From positions 1,240,001 to 1,304,000 of the forward strand of contig OY725497.1 of the NCBI GenBank assembly GCA_963281255.1: 64,000 bases of DNA. Direction: 5' to 3'. Shown in pieces: positions 11,360-24,000 of this stretch. Source of the DNA: Aphrocallistes beatrix (Eukaryota > Porifera > Hexactinellida > Sceptrulophora > Aphrocallistidae). The notes below the pieces were generated by a model. That model saw only the letters and a list, made by a program, of their open reading frames with translations. It made no database searches and had not been told where the DNA came from. Within the stretch, counting starts at the first letter, position 1. Every line of letters begins with the position of its first letter. A program made the position numbers and the translations under genes.

Positions 11360-14300
11360 CTATTCAGTAGAATTTGTAGTTGAGTCATGTGCAGGCAGTT
11401 TCTCTTCGAATACAAGAGTTTCTAGGAGATTGTCGTAAACGACTAGCAACTTGTTGACGTCTTGTGTGGAAATAGATTTCCGATGTAGTGAAGTTGAAAT
11501 GGAAACAAAATGAGATTTGGTCTGCTCGTCTTGAACTAAAAGTTTGATGAGAGGGAATTCTGTGATGAGTATCTTGAGAGTACGGTCGGAATGAGGGAGG
11601 AGGGAGATTGAGTAGCCGATTAAATCCTTTCGTGTGTTGTCTTGAGCAGTTTTCAGCCTCGTTATTAACTTCTCCACCAAATTATCTACTTGTTTCTCCT
11701 TTTGAATAAATGAGAATAGATATTTAAGTATAAACTTCAGCTTGTCAGTGTCTAAAGATAGATTATCAATATCTAGGATATGGCTTATGATATCGGCCAA
11801 AGAATTGTATAAAGCGTTACTCTTTGAGGAATTTTTGAGAAAAATATCTTGGCTATTTCAGATATAGTCTCATCACCATCTAGAAGGAGATAAGCAATTT
11901 CAGCGACGTGTCCTTGTATCTTGATCATGTCTATGAGGATGAGGTGGGATAGCATTAGTATTGTGTGCTTGCGGACACTCGAACTAGCATCTCGTAGTGA
12001 ATTGAAGATCAGAGGAATCCACGGCTGTAAAATGTTCGGGAATCGGAGAATCAAATCAGATATTGCGCAAATGCAAGATTCACGAACAGAAGAGCAAGGA
12101 TGTTTTGAAAGTAAAGTGAAGAGAAGATTAATATTTTCCTCACAAAAGTTGATAGAGAGTAGCATATACTGAGATAGTGCGAACAGAGAACTAGATTGTA
12201 ACTGTAAAATAATGGGATGGATATTGGCCTGTTCATTTTCAGGATTTTTGGAAGAATCGTGAAAGTATGTTTGAAGAATATGAATAATCAACCCTTTAAA
12301 CCTCGACAGTAACCCATCACCAGATAATATCTCATTTTCAGTAAAAATATTCGGAATATTCTCATTCGAAGTTGTGTCAAAATTCTGACCTGTGACTGTG
12401 GAATTAATTTTATCTGACCTACACACGTATTTATCCAGGAGAATAACATGCAGCTGAGCTACCTTGCCGAGCAGACAAGTGAACCTAGCCATTCCAATCA
12501 GCTTTTTAGGCTCGTTTGAAAGACATTTAATTATGGAGGAGCAGTGTAAGATTATCTCACTGAAGATTTTGAACGGGTCTTGTGCGAGCTCGAATATCAG
12601 ATGAACAGTCTCCACCATGAAGGGAGCCCAATTCTTTGATGGGTCAGTGAGCGTAGAACTAACTAATACGTGCATTGATTTAAATACTTGGTTCGTGACT
12701 GGCAGTCTCTTAATGCGATTAATTTTACTGTCATTCGAGTGGGAATTGAGTGAATTTAAAGCAATACTGCCATATCATCCTAGATCTAGATCCAACATGT
12801 TCTTTCTATAACAGATTTCAAAGATAATTTCCATGTGACGATGTAATATGCTCGAGTCACCCTTTCCGATTATTGAAATTAGAATCAACGCTTTCAGTTG
12901 AAATTCAGGGTCTATTGTTTCCTTCCTTATATCGCGTACAAATATCTGAAAGTTCTGGGAATTTCTTTTCTTTGATTAATGAAATGATGATCTCTTCGAA
13001 AGTGAAGAAATCACCATAGGAGAGTTTTGAAGAGACAAATTTACATAAATTCTTCGCTAAAGCGAAGTGAACTTCCTGGTGAGTGGAACTTTGTTCGATT
13101 TTAGTGAAAAATATGTCAATAAAAGTTTCGAGAGCGCAATTCCGATGTGTCTGATGGCTTGACCATATAAGGTATAGGATTGGGTTGATGCAGGTTGAGT
13201 GACCGGGTAGCTCGTTCTTGTTGTACTCGCTTAGGAATGAAATAACTGCTGTCACATCTGAATGGACTTTAAACCGGATAAGGTGCAATGCATCTTTCAG
13301 ACTGAGACTGAAATTCTCTATGAATGAAATGCCTGAACGAAGAAATTGAATCTTCTTTTTCTGGCTTTCAATGAATTCTGTATCCACATGCTCTTCATCT
13401 TCCTTTTTGATTTCTGATTTTCTCAACAACGTACTTAGGACTAATAGATCATTCCTTGTAAGGGAAAGGAGAACTGCTTCAGATTCTTCATCTAGTATTC
13501 TGAATAGTTTATGATGAGGATGGTGCTTCGATCTAGTGCAGTAATACAGTCAGGGATATAGCCTATTGCGATCTCAGATTCTAAACGATCAAACAGAGCC
13601 TCTTCTCCATGGTCGGACTGGTTGACGCCACACAAATATTCACTATTGTCAATAATGTCCGTTATGCCTGAATGAATATCTGAATCTGTTTCATCCAAAT
13701 CCATAGCACAGGATTTATTCACATTTTTGCCTTGAAATTCATCCAAAATGCCAACTTCTCTTTCCAAACTCTTCTGAAACGCAGTTAGATCGAGCGTTAC
13801 TGTCCTAAAAGGATTCTTCTTCAGTGAAATTAACATTAGACCTAAAGCATTCTTCCGCACAAGCGCACACTTATCACACAACCTCCCAACGATGATGTCA
13901 ATAATTTCATTTTGCATGTCGATCGGGATTAAATCCCGCTCCCATAGAGAAGCGAGGAGAGTCACACAACGAGCTCTCACAAAAGCATTACAATCATACA
14001 AGCTCTTAACCAGACAGGAAAGCAAAGAAACGTCACTCGTCTCAGTTGAAATATCTCCCAAACCTGTTCCTGATTCATTATGAATATCTTCACCTGTCTT
14101 CAGTGGTTTAATATTTTCACTGCAACGAAGCATTTGCGCAATGACAGTCAAGGCTCCGTTACGTACTCAGCGTTTAATAAAGGAAACATCAATTTCACAT
14201 TCGATAATTCAGGATCAGTTTTGCAATTGGTCACCACTGTCAACATCATTCCGAAAATTCGGATTTCAGGAGAGTCCTTCTCTAAGTCAATCCTGCTCAC

Positions 14301-15169
14301 CACTTCTCGCATCATTTGGAAGCCTAAATTGGGGAGAAGTGTAATCAACTGATCGAAGAAGTTTAAAAGGGCTGGAGATAGAGTTTGTGAGGGTATGCCT
14401 AGGTATGCTAGCTGTAGAATTTCTGATATTTTCACACTTATTTCAATCAGCAAGCTGGGAAACTTGTTCAAACACTGAGATATACACAGTCCATCATCAC
14501 TGTACTGTACTTGTTTAATAGATAATTCTGACTTAGAAATAAATGTACTGGATTTAAAATAAAGCGAATTGTATCAATGAATGAATCTTGGAATGTGTGA
14601 GTAAAAAGTAATTGTATATCTGAACTCAAAAGTGATGAAATCAATTCAATGGATTTATGACAAATCGAATTCAAATTGATATCTTTGTATTTGGAGTTAA
14701 CTTTGGATTTTTCTGTTCTAAAATAAGAATTAGATTTCAAAATTTTAAACAATTCAGATATCCATTCTGATATGAGATAGATTAGTCTCATCAAACAGCA
14801 GCAAGATATAGAGCAGCGTCTGTCGCTAAATTATGCTTGTCTATCCAAAGAGAGAGATTGAATCAAATGAATAAACTCTTTCCCTGATTCATAAAAAGAA
14901 TCGAGTCCATCAATAATTTGAGGGACTGGAATTTTGGCATAATGGAATAAAACAGATGCCAGCAAATCAAAATGAATCAAGATGTACAGAGGAGAAGAAG
15001 AAATATCTGCTAGGACCGATTGGAGAGATTGCAGCACCTCTCCTTCTGATGATAGAGTTATCTTAGAGTCTGCGCATAAGTCATCTGGGTTGAGTAAGTC
15101 GTCTTTAGAGAGAGGAAAATAAAACTTGGAGATTGTAGAATTCGTAGGAATAATATCCCAAATGAACAT
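11360..15169 (-). CDS. NCAPD2: condensin I subunit D2 (NCAPD2/CAP-D2), frame interrupted
   Basis: A HEAT-repeat subunit of condensin I, which compacts mitotic chromosomes. Homology covers almost the whole protein: N-terminus FYFPLSKDDLL, then PLYILIHFDLLASVLFH, FVRARCVTLLASLWERDLIP, CALVRKNALGLMLISLKKNPF, INPILYLIWSS, ENINLLFTLLSKHPCSSVRES, RFPNILQPWIPLIFNSLRD, SSVRKHTILMLSHLIL, ending in KQVDNLVEKLITRLKTAQ. The reading frame changes by one or two bases near 14845, 14786, 14475, 14160, 13531, 12957 and 11819, and a TGA lies in frame at 12775-12777. At most of these sites the flanking residues are conserved and contiguous, so spliced introns do not explain them. The gene is essential in animals, so either the consensus is faulty here or a functional copy lies elsewhere. 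The long acidic C-terminal tail of vertebrate D2 is absent. Confidence 0.85.
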
Positions 15170-15262
15170 GCTAAATAGTGAGAAATGTATAATGATTATC
15201 AGTATCTAACGTGTAAGATATTATTGAGTCATGAAACAAATTGAAAAGCATTTGATAAGACC

Positions 15263-15500
15263 ATCCTTACTATTAAAACTCGATTAATGTGTATGTATTT
15301 GTTTCAGATTTTCGACTAGAACTCATACATTTTAGGTGATAGAAGGCTGAAATTTTAATAGAATGTGTATATTAATCTCAAATATCATACAACTATCATC
15401 AAAAAAATGATGAGTATTTCAAGTATCCGATATTCACATTTCACGATCCTTTGAGTCACTTGCTGGAGCTGCACTATCGGCCTGTCGACCGACATTTTTA
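15263..15500 (-). mobile_element. 550-bp family copy, truncated
   Basis: Starts ATCCTTACTATTAAAACTCG, continues through TAGGTGATAGAAGGCTGAAA and loses the GC-rich head. The distal part (GTCGACCGACATTTTTAGG) instead matches 5765-5830 inverted. The 15500-15860 remainder is AT-rich with no gene. Confidence 0.65.
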
Positions 15501-15862
15501 GGAAATTCTAAAATATTTTCTAAAAACAAATTCTTAAGATCAAAATCGCAATGAAAATGCAGGGAATTGTCATTGTGCCAAAATGACATTTCTATTTTGT
15601 ATCACATAGTTCGATCAAATGGTTCAAATTGCCTAAAACTCAGATATACCATTAAAATTGATAGTTAACATAAAAATGAATAGTTAACATAGTAATTGGA
15701 AAAAAAAAAATAGGTTTAGCAGAAATATCCGAAAGACAAAAAATATCTAGCACCGGGCCTTGTAGTATAGTACAAAATAGAATTTTTTTGAATAAAAAAT
15801 TATATCAAAATAGAGAAAGAAGTTCAAACTCATACTGATCCTCCAAAGAGAGAACAAGGGTC

Positions 15863-18574
15863 CTAAGCCTTCAAACAGTCTGTGGCTAGCTTCAAGAGGT
15901 GTAGATAAGAAGGCTTACCCTCCACACTCTCAAGCTTAGATTCAACCCACCTCTCTCCCTTCTTGGAAACCAGCAGCCACTCACTCTTGTAACTAGTAAA
16001 TCTTGCATGGAGACATGCAATGCATAGCAGAGTTACCCAGATTTCCAAATCTTTCAGCTCACTGGGACAGGATTTCTCCACTTCTTCACAACTCAATAGT
16101 TTCCCAATCTCTTCCGAATACTCCCAATATCCTTCTGCCTTCTGTAGCGCCATGATGCTCTGATGACTCACGGGAGATGACTTGGAAGAATAAGCACCAA
16201 TTTCACTCTCAATATCTCTATAGTAGCTAAAATTAGGATATAAATCCATATCAGTAGCTAAACTATTTTCTATACAGGTTCTTCTAAGCATTGAACTCTC
16301 ACTCTCCATAATCTCAGTATATAAATCCATAGTAGCTCTTCTTGGCTCACAGTCAGAATCCAATTCAAATCCAAGAGGATTTGAAATAGCGTTGTGAGAG
16401 CGATCATATGAAGAAGAAGAACGAGCAATACACGCATTACGAGGTCGTTCTGTATGTCTAATAGGTAGTGGAACTATAGGTGTACTCTTTTTTTTGGAAT
16501 TTTTTTTTTTCGAAAAGAAAGGGAAGGAAAATGCACTGGAGGAATGATTTTCTGTAGCTCTGTATCGAGGGCTAGAACATGAAGTAAGAGAGTCAGCAGA
16601 TGAATTAGACATTCCAGGACTCTGATAGCTAGAATCACATTGGGATGAATAACAAGCATCCTTTGGGGAACAGGAAGAATAGGAATAAGCACGGCAGTAA
16701 GAAGGGGAAGAAGCACGGCGGGAAAATAAACCGAAGTCAGTGTAGGGTGATGCCGTCTCGAGACTATACACCTTCATTGATCTCTCCACCACTCGACCTT
16801 CATCCTCACTCACCGCTACAAACGCAGTCTCTTTGCACAGTACATTCGTGTGGCAGCTGAGAGTCACACACTCCTCCTTCCTGGAGGCACCACCCTCCAG
16901 CTCTCGAAGGGCTTTACTCACTCCGAACTGATGCACCAGTTCTGGAGGAAGCTGTGGAGAGAGAGAACTCACACTGTCTGATAGACTGAATTCAACTGTG
17001 CACACCTTCGTCTCCCTGTCAGACGAATACTTCAGAGTCGCACTCATCTTCTCGCCTTCCACCATTTTCTCACTCAAGAAGGCCACCACAACGAATGGCT
17101 CATTCTCGAAGAGAACGGGGATGGATTTCGGGTACACCGTCATCTCTTTGCTTCCTGTCACACGGATATCCGTGTAGCTCGGAGACATCGCGACATTCAT
17201 CACCTCCATCACACGCGACTGCATCCGCTCCTTCCCCGAGATGAACACTGCCTTCCCTTTCCCCGCTCGAGCGACATTCGTCACCAGATCTGTGGACACG
17301 CCGGATCCGATACCGAATGTGAACACGCGTGTGTTGTGTGCGTTATCAGAGACAGCTTTCACAACGGCCGCAGTGTTACTCACAGCTCCGTCTGTCAGGA
17401 GGAAGATCTGACGAGCGAGTTTGGGCACTGGCTTCTTCGAGTAGATATGTTTCAGTGGGTTCAGAATATTTGTCCCCCCGAGGCTAGCTTCCAGTCCCTT
17501 CGCGTGCTGGACTCCTCTGTCCAGAGAGCTCTGATCGTACGCTACACTCCCCTCAGAGAACAAGGGATGGAAAGAACTGCCGAATCCGATTATGTTGAAG
17601 AAGCTACCAGGTGACAGACTACGCACAAGCATGTCGAGTGTCTCCCTCGCATTACAGATGGCGTCTCCATCCATGCTACCGCTCTGATCGATCACGAATA
17701 TATACTCACCGCGGATGCTGGCCGCTCCTTGGGAGGACGTGGGCAGGAAGGTTAGAAGGACGGCTGGATTGTCAATGAATGGGTGCTGAGCTGGTTTATC
17801 TTCTCTCATCGGGAGTGCTGGCTCTACCATGGCGGAGAGGGGATGGATAGCTTCATAGTCTATGTACGCCACCAGGTCTGTGTTCAGGGGATCCGGGGAA
17901 GTGAGGTGCATACCTTTGCGACCATCCGTTGCTACGAATTCCTCGAGTGGGTGGGAGGGAGAGATTATCTGTTTCAGTTTACCGATGTCATTCACTATAA
18001 ACAACTCGAAGTGGAACTTATAGATAACTGGCAGGATGCTGGAATTGACAACAGGTGGCAACATCTGTCGAGAACTCGCTTCTGTGCTCATCTCGTATCT
18101 CGGTTTCAAGGTGGCAGGGAGGAGCAGATGGATGCCTTGTTCCTCCACTTGCAGTTGTTGGAGCAGCTGAAGTCGAACTTCTGCTTTCTTCCCAGGAGAG
18201 AGATTGCCGAGGACTATCCCGATCACATCCTGCGTCTCTTCTTTCACGAAGACAGCAGTGTTACCGCTAGCAACAGCGTCCTCGTACACTGCCTTTGCTT
18301 CCTCTTTCTCCTTCACGATCCCTTTCATTCTCTTCCCGTCGATCACAGCCTCGATTCCTACCAGGACGGAGTCGCTGTGGAGAGGGTGCTTGAATTCTAC
18401 TTCAATGGGATCTTTACTCGAGTTTGTGTAGGAAAAGACTGCATTGAAATGAGCGAGAAGTCCGTAGATATTGGTTTGAATGGAGATGGAGTCGAGGGGG
18501 ATATTGGTTTCCTCTTTGCCACACGCAATCAGTCCTATTTTATCTGTCATGATGGAAAAATTCGATTTTGTCAA
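15863..18574 (-). CDS. VIT and VWA domain protein (VWA5A-like)
   Basis: A 903-residue protein in one frame. Residues 10-140 form a VIT domain (LDSISIQTNIYGLLAHF, then VYEDAVASGNTAVFVKEE). Residues about 290-470 form a von Willebrand A domain with a complete MIDAS start FVIDQSGSM (Asp296, Ser298, Ser300), the GTNI turn and LLTDG. The order VIT-VWA plus the C-terminal block ALQKAEGYWEYSEEIGKLL is that of VWA5A (LOH11CR2A/BCSC-1), whose molecular role is poorly defined. Residues about 625-770 are Ser-rich and low complexity with a Lys cluster KKKNSKKKS. There is no signal peptide, so it is probably intracellular. A second Met at residue 9 is an alternative start. The gene is GC-richer than its surroundings and shows no intron. 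Confidence 0.9.
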   Translation of the reverse strand: MTKSNFSIMTDKIGLIACGKEETNIPLDSISIQTNIYGLLAHFNAVFSYTNSSKDPIEVEFKHPLHSDSVLVGIEAVIDGKRMKGIVKEKEEAKAVYEDAVASGNTAVFVKEETQDVIGIVLGNLSPGKKAEVRLQLLQQLQVEEQGIHLLLPATLKPRYEMSTEASSRQMLPPVVNSSILPVIYKFHFELFIVNDIGKLKQIISPSHPLEEFVATDGRKGMHLTSPDPLNTDLVAYIDYEAIHPLSAMVEPALPMREDKPAQHPFIDNPAVLLTFLPTSSQGAASIRGEYIFVIDQSGSMDGDAICNARETLDMLVRSLSPGSFFNIIGFGSSFHPLFSEGSVAYDQSSLDRGVQHAKGLEASLGGTNILNPLKHIYSKKPVPKLARQIFLLTDGAVSNTAAVVKAVSDNAHNTRVFTFGIGSGVSTDLVTNVARAGKGKAVFISGKERMQSRVMEVMNVAMSPSYTDIRVTGSKEMTVYPKSIPVLFENEPFVVVAFLSEKMVEGEKMSATLKYSSDRETKVCTVEFSLSDSVSSLSPQLPPELVHQFGVSKALRELEGGASRKEECVTLSCHTNVLCKETAFVAVSEDEGRVVERSMKVYSLETASPYTDFGLFSRRASSPSYCRAYSYSSCSPKDACYSSQCDSSYQSPGMSNSSADSLTSCSSPRYRATENHSSSAFSFPFFSKKKNSKKKSTPIVPLPIRHTERPRNACIARSSSSYDRSHNAISNPLGFELDSDCEPRRATMDLYTEIMESESSMLRRTCIENSLATDMDLYPNFSYYRDIESEIGAYSSKSSPVSHQSIMALQKAEGYWEYSEEIGKLLSCEEVEKSCPSELKDLEIWVTLLCIACLHARFTSYKSEWLLVSKKGERWVESKLESVEGKPSYLHLLKLATDCLKA

Positions 18575-18884
18575 GATGCAAAATCTAATTTAACATTTTG
18601 AAATTGTAAATAAATAACACAATTGACTAGTCCCAAATTCCAATGAATTGACGTTAATTGATGAGATTCATTGGTTAAGTTTTTAATGTCAGGAATACAT
18701 TTACTTCGTAGTAAACTGTCCAGGGATTAAATTTCAGAGTCCATATTATACTAAAGAATAGATATCCGATTTCCTATTACTATTACTAATTGGATATCCC
18801 ATAAAAGATAGTCGAGACTTTTAATATATTTGATATATCCATTATTTACTGACTATATTAAACGTTAAACTTAAAAACATTGAA

Positions 18885-19781
18885 ATGGCTGCTCGTTTTC
18901 CTGAAACACCAGAATCTCCCTTTGATACGTTCAGGTCATTAGTACTAACCGAGAAGCTCTTTGAGCCTCAAGCCATTGCCATTGACTCCAGTAGGAACGA
19001 GATTTATGTCACAGATGAATCTTATTTGATATATGGTGACCGTATGGATGATAGGCATGCGACTAAGACTCGTGTCGAAGCGAGGATTTACGTTTACACT
19101 GAAAAGGGAGAACTCGTGAAATATTTCACCCATGAAGATTTGAAATATCCGTATGGTATCGCTATTCATAGAGACAATATTTACGTGACAGATGTGGAAC
19201 AAGATTGTCTGTTCCATTTCAAAGTGTCTATGGAGAATCGTTTCATCGCTCAGCTGGGAGGATTGGGATCTGGTATCGGAGAATTCAATGAGCCCAGACA
19301 ACTCACTGTCTCTTCCAATGGTGATGTTTACCTCACAGATTACCTCAACCACCGTATTCCAATCCTGGATAGCGACCTCTGTTACAAGAGGACTATCACA
19401 CACCATTCCTTAAGATACCCCTGTGATATCAAACTGACTTTGGAACAAGTATGCGTACTTTGTGATGGTTTTGTTTCCCCATCTATACACACGTTCTCTC
19501 ACATTGGAGAGAATATACGTTCAATGACTCTTCCTGAGAATATGATTCAATCCTCCTATTTCTTCTGTATCAACGTGGATGGAAATTTTATTTTGAGTGA
19601 CTGTGCGGATCATCAAATAAAATTGTTTTCTAAAGACGGTGTGCTTCTTGACACGTTTGGGAGATATGGCCTATATGCTGGAGACTTTTATAAACCTCGC
19701 GGATTAGCTTTCACAAACAATCACAAATTAGTTATTGCATTTAATAATTCTAATTTTGGTTTGCAAATATTTTCTATATAA
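18885..19781 (+). CDS. NHL-repeat six-bladed propeller protein
   Basis: 298 residues, almost entirely NHL repeats: FEPQAIAIDSSRNEIYVTDE, LKYPYGIAIHRDNIYVTDVE, FNEPRQLTVSSNGDVYLTDY, and FYKPRGLAFTNNHKLVIAFN as the closing blade. There is no RING, B-box or coiled coil ahead of it, so this is a free-standing propeller, or the C-terminal half of a TRIM-NHL type protein. Such propellers bind protein or RNA; the partner is unknown. The start is the first Met of the frame, and AT-rich DNA follows the stop. The next gene downstream encodes a related coiled-coil-NHL protein, suggesting a local family. Confidence 0.8.
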   Translation: MAARFPETPESPFDTFRSLVLTEKLFEPQAIAIDSSRNEIYVTDESYLIYGDRMDDRHATKTRVEARIYVYTEKGELVKYFTHEDLKYPYGIAIHRDNIYVTDVEQDCLFHFKVSMENRFIAQLGGLGSGIGEFNEPRQLTVSSNGDVYLTDYLNHRIPILDSDLCYKRTITHHSLRYPCDIKLTLEQVCVLCDGFVSPSIHTFSHIGENIRSMTLPENMIQSSYFFCINVDGNFILSDCADHQIKLFSKDGVLLDTFGRYGLYAGDFYKPRGLAFTNNHKLVIAFNNSNFGLQIFSI

Positions 19782-19984
19782 TATTTTTCTTGTTAATTGA
19801 TAGAAAAATCTTACGTTTCGGCCTAACCTCCCTATGTTTATCAATATGTCTCGCTTTCGTTCACAAAAAATCTATTTTGACGGAATGTTCAGTTTATAAA
19901 TCAGAAAAGTTCTCGTATTTGAAAGAATGATTAATATTGGTTAAAAATGTTACCCCACAAATGTGAACTCCTTCAATGGCACGA

Positions 19985-20690
19985 CAGACCCCCTAAATAT
20001 CACGATTTGTCTCAAAATATCACGACGCTTCTATCAAATTTACGATTTGCGAACTCTCTCAGATTGAGAGCCCTGTAATACGATTGTGTCTTACAAAGAA
20101 TTTCTCACGACGGGATTGTGAGATTTATTCGTCAGATTTATGAAATCTCACGATTTCGAGCCATCGCAGGTAGAGAGCCCTGCAATGGGCATACTTAATT
20201 CCAGGACGAAACGGATTAAAGTGCCTACATTTCGGGACGGGACTAATCAAGACGCATAATTTCCTAGGCGCAGGGGCGGAACGGATAAAACCCCTGTTCC
20301 CGTGCCGTCCCGGAAATTAGTCATCCCCCTTCAAATAAAGCTAGAAGAGATCAGTGCTGATATTTTAGAATAGAATTACAAACTGGAATCGCAAACATTT
20401 TTGGTTAAATAATATTCCTCACCCGCCTTAAAACATATTTATCATTATAAATTCAATTGTAATGACCATTGGTCTGGACATAATGTATGTGAACAAGAAA
20501 TTATCTAGGAGCCCGAGACGCTCCTTTAGGCGTATGGTTTTAAGCCCGAAAGTGTTTAGGAGCGTGAAAATTCAGAATATTATCCAATTTGCCATATATT
20601 ATAATGAAATTTATCGATTTAGGCGTATGAAAATTTATGGGTTTGAGACTAGGAGCGTCTCTCTGGAGAGCTGCTGTATGATATCTTGTA
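19985..20690. repeat. TCACGATTT-motif and GGCGTATG-motif repeats
   Basis: 19985-20180 carries repeated TCTCACGATTT and TCGCAGGTAGAGAGCCCTG motifs shared with 30535-30650 and, more distantly, 54550-54680 and 54877-55051. 20500-20680 contains GGAGCGTG and TTTAGGCGTATG units also found inside the P450 locus at 32885-33045. No gene is supported between the two NHL loci. Confidence 0.5.
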
Positions 20691-21036
20691 TGTGAATGAT
20701 ATCACTAAAGTCTAGGAACGTACGTAACCCCGCCGTCTTCATTAACTTTTAGTTTCGTCATTCGCGGTCATTTTCAGGAACGGAATCTTTGCGAGCGGCG
20801 AGGAATTCCTGTAGATTAAAGCTCTCTAAATTTTGCATATTTAATGTTTCAATTATTCATTACATTATACGTAGAATAATTCGTATATGGCAGAAGCAGA
20901 AGTAGATGTGTTCCTAACTGATCTGATTCACTGTAAGGAAGAGATAGTGCGTAGATTGGAGGAGATAGAAAGGAGAGTGAGTGAGAGGAAACAGATTCTG
21001 TTAGCAGAGATTGCCAGGATACCATATATTGAAAAT

Positions 21037-21074
21037 GACTATTCGCATGCGAACAAGCTACTATTCGCATGTCT
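21037..21074. repeat. KDZ element end: palindromic TTCGCATGCGAA repeats
   Basis: One and a half units of ACTATTCGCATGCGAACAAG near the left terminus. They match the larger array at the other end and are likely transposase-binding sites. Confidence 0.75.
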
Positions 21075-24000
21075 CGTATTAAAGAATACGTTATCTACTC
21101 TCATGTACGCAATCTGTGTAGCGATGTGCGCCTTAGTGAGGAAAACAATTGTTCGCAAGCTTGAGAGTTTATCTTTTGAAATTCTTCGGCATCGTATGTT
21201 TTCATAGAAAATATTGGATTGCAACTATGATTTCTGTTGTGGAACCTGTCAACTAAAAAAGTTGTCTTACTGAATAATGCAGGATCCCTAAAAATATAAA
21301 TATTTAACATACTCGATATAGATAATAATAAGTAGTCGTAATATACCTCATTGAACATGTTGTGCAGAGGTTACAAGCGTTATCATATATTATGATCTTA
21401 GGTGGAGTATCAAATTTTTTCAAAAGCATATTGTAGACCATAATTGTAGACTCGCGAGAAGACATAATTTCAAAGCCATAACAGCGTTGGTGTTGACACG
21501 TCATCACTAACAATCCAGGTGAAAACCTTTGGTGCTTTGGATATACTTTGGTGCATTTTGAATCCGTCTCGTTGCTAGGACCCTCGTATTTGGTATCCTA
21601 TATAGATGCAGTAAAGAGCATAAAGGGCCTATATTAGAAGTTTTATATACATGGAAATTTGGGCCATCTTTGCTCATTTGCATACCATTAAAAGTACTTG
21701 AAATACAAATTTAAGATATTAACTACTGTACGATAATAACTTACAAATAATTGCTTCTCAATGCTGGAAAGTAGCTGAAAAAATCCAGTTCTGTTGAAGT
21801 GGTTACTTCAACTAACTTTCGAGATGGACGTTTGATTATATGACGAATCTTTTTCAGTATTGCGTGTAATAATTGTGCAACATCAGGCTGTAAGGTAATA
21901 ATTGCATTTAGTGTGTCAATATTAGGAGGAATCGAGTTAATAATAATTTCTAGACTGAAGCTTTTTTTGTAGATATTTTTCAAGTTGTCAATTGCAACAG
22001 ATTTCCCTAAAGATAACTCTAATATCATTTTTCTTTCTCTTTCAGATAGTGCGGAAATCCTTATTATTGCTGTCAATGTTTCACATCGTGTTAATAATAG
22101 GATAACTTGTGTAACACCATGTAATGCAGTATCTACAATTTTCAAAGCCCCATGAACTTTGGATGTGACACTCGAGTAGTTCACAAATTCTGGGATTTGT
22201 AAGTCAGACAATAGAGAATCAAATTTGGGATGAATTAAGCCAAATTTAGTATAGTGCTTCAGTTTGTCACGTAATTGAGAATCGCCAACGAATAAACGTT
22301 CAGCTAAGGATAGAATAGGAAATATTTGTTCTGTGTCGACATTATTAGATATATCTGGCAATTGTCTGGTGGTGCCCATAGCAATACCGTCTAAAATGAT
22401 TACTGAAGGCTGATTTTTGCAAATGGAGCAAGAAAAATTCTCTTCATAGTTTATTTGTACGAGTCTTAGGTAGCAATTCTATGCTTGTTGGAAGATGTGG
22501 TACTGATAGTTCAGTTTTCTCCCCATTCTGTCAAGCTTGTTATTCTTTGCTCTAAAATTGAAAATATATTAGATATACGTATATATGTATATAATAACCG
22601 TGTTATAGAGCAGTTTTCGGATTATGTACGATTCAAAAAAATTACTTTAATAATGCCACAATCGGACTAAAGAATAGAAGCGGATATTCTATTTGTTTCC
22701 TCAATTAATGATCATACAATACGAAATAAAGTATATCATATTTACAAGTACGTAGTATATCCTAATTAGCTCTAAACTGAAAATAAACTATGAATTAATG
22801 TACATTAAAAAGCTGTAAAGAGGATTTCTCGATATTGTCATAAGTTCACTATACTCAAGTAAGAGGCCATAGTGTACAAGATATTTATTGTTTAGATTGA
22901 TCAGAAGGCTATTTTGACCTTGGTAAAAAACCTTGCATTGACAACTACTGCCACAAGTTGAACTGTATACTATAAAATTGAAATACAAGATTGAATATCA
23001 TATTTGTAAATTGAAATTAGAATGATAAAATATTACCTTTGTGGTTTTTGTACTTCCTGACATCGTTTTCAAGATAAACGATTATTCCTATATTCTCAAT
23101 TTTCAAATTTGATTCCATGTATTGAGAACCAAAAGGACACTCTTTGAGAAGATCTTCGGGATATAAATCTTCTGGAAGTAACATACCGTATAATAATTGA
23201 TTGTTATAGATTTCGGATTGAGTTGGTGGTAGAGTAAATGGGATATGTGTAGTCGAAATAGATGTTGATTCCATCTTTGGGTGAAAATCATTAGTATTAT
23301 GAAGGAAAATATGCTCAGGGAGGCAATTGATAATCGATTTAGCTTTACATGCTTTTTCACAAGATAAACAGGCCCATTTATTTTCCCGTAAACAATATAT
23401 ATGAATTTCACTGCTATCATTCTCAATCAATATTGTATGGACTCCATCTACTTTGTAGCATGCCATGTTTTTAGCCAAGTATGCATTTATTGTTTCCATG
23501 GTTATCAAACATGTACATTGTTCATAGACTTGACAATGAAGACAATTAACTGACTTGCATGTTTTGCAATTTAAATTTCCTAATTCCAGTATTACGAATC
23601 TTTTGGAGAGTGAGATCTTTCCTAAAGTGAACATTTAAAAGTAAATCAAAATTATTTATTTGTAAATATCTCAAAATTAAAAATAGAACCGACCCAATAT
23701 GTTCTTTGTATAATCTGAAAATATCACCAAATTTGATTGAAGAAGATGAAAAAAGCTCGATTCCCTTAGAAGAAGGCTTATATATTGATCAATTAGTGAT
23801 ATTTGGATAGTTATTAGACTACATCACTTTGGCATTGATCATCAAAAGTTGCTGTGGGTAATATGCATTCAGTCCTTTGGATATCCGAAGGAATATCAGA
23901 TGTCATAGGATAGTTAATTGAATACATTTCATTCAAAGATTCTTCTTGTGATTGAAGTGGCAATTGTGTCTGTAGTGAAGATAATTCAATTGATTGTAAT

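Noticed and set aside
14100-14170. A 47-base GT-AG intron in NCAPD2 (GTACGTAACG to TTGCAG) that restores frame
   Set aside because: The segment it would remove encodes RNGALTVIAQML, which matches a conserved HEAT helix of condensin D2, so a frameshift fits better.
14470-14530. A 56-base intron in NCAPD2 between LLNK and LLIEIS
   Set aside because: The residues inside (YSTVMMDCVYLSV then LNKFPS) align with the family; only one base is missing.
11360-15169. Programmed ribosomal frameshifting in NCAPD2
   Set aside because: No shared slippery heptamer or consistent stop-codon context at the break points; two sites share GTTTGA and two share GTAAC, which is not enough.
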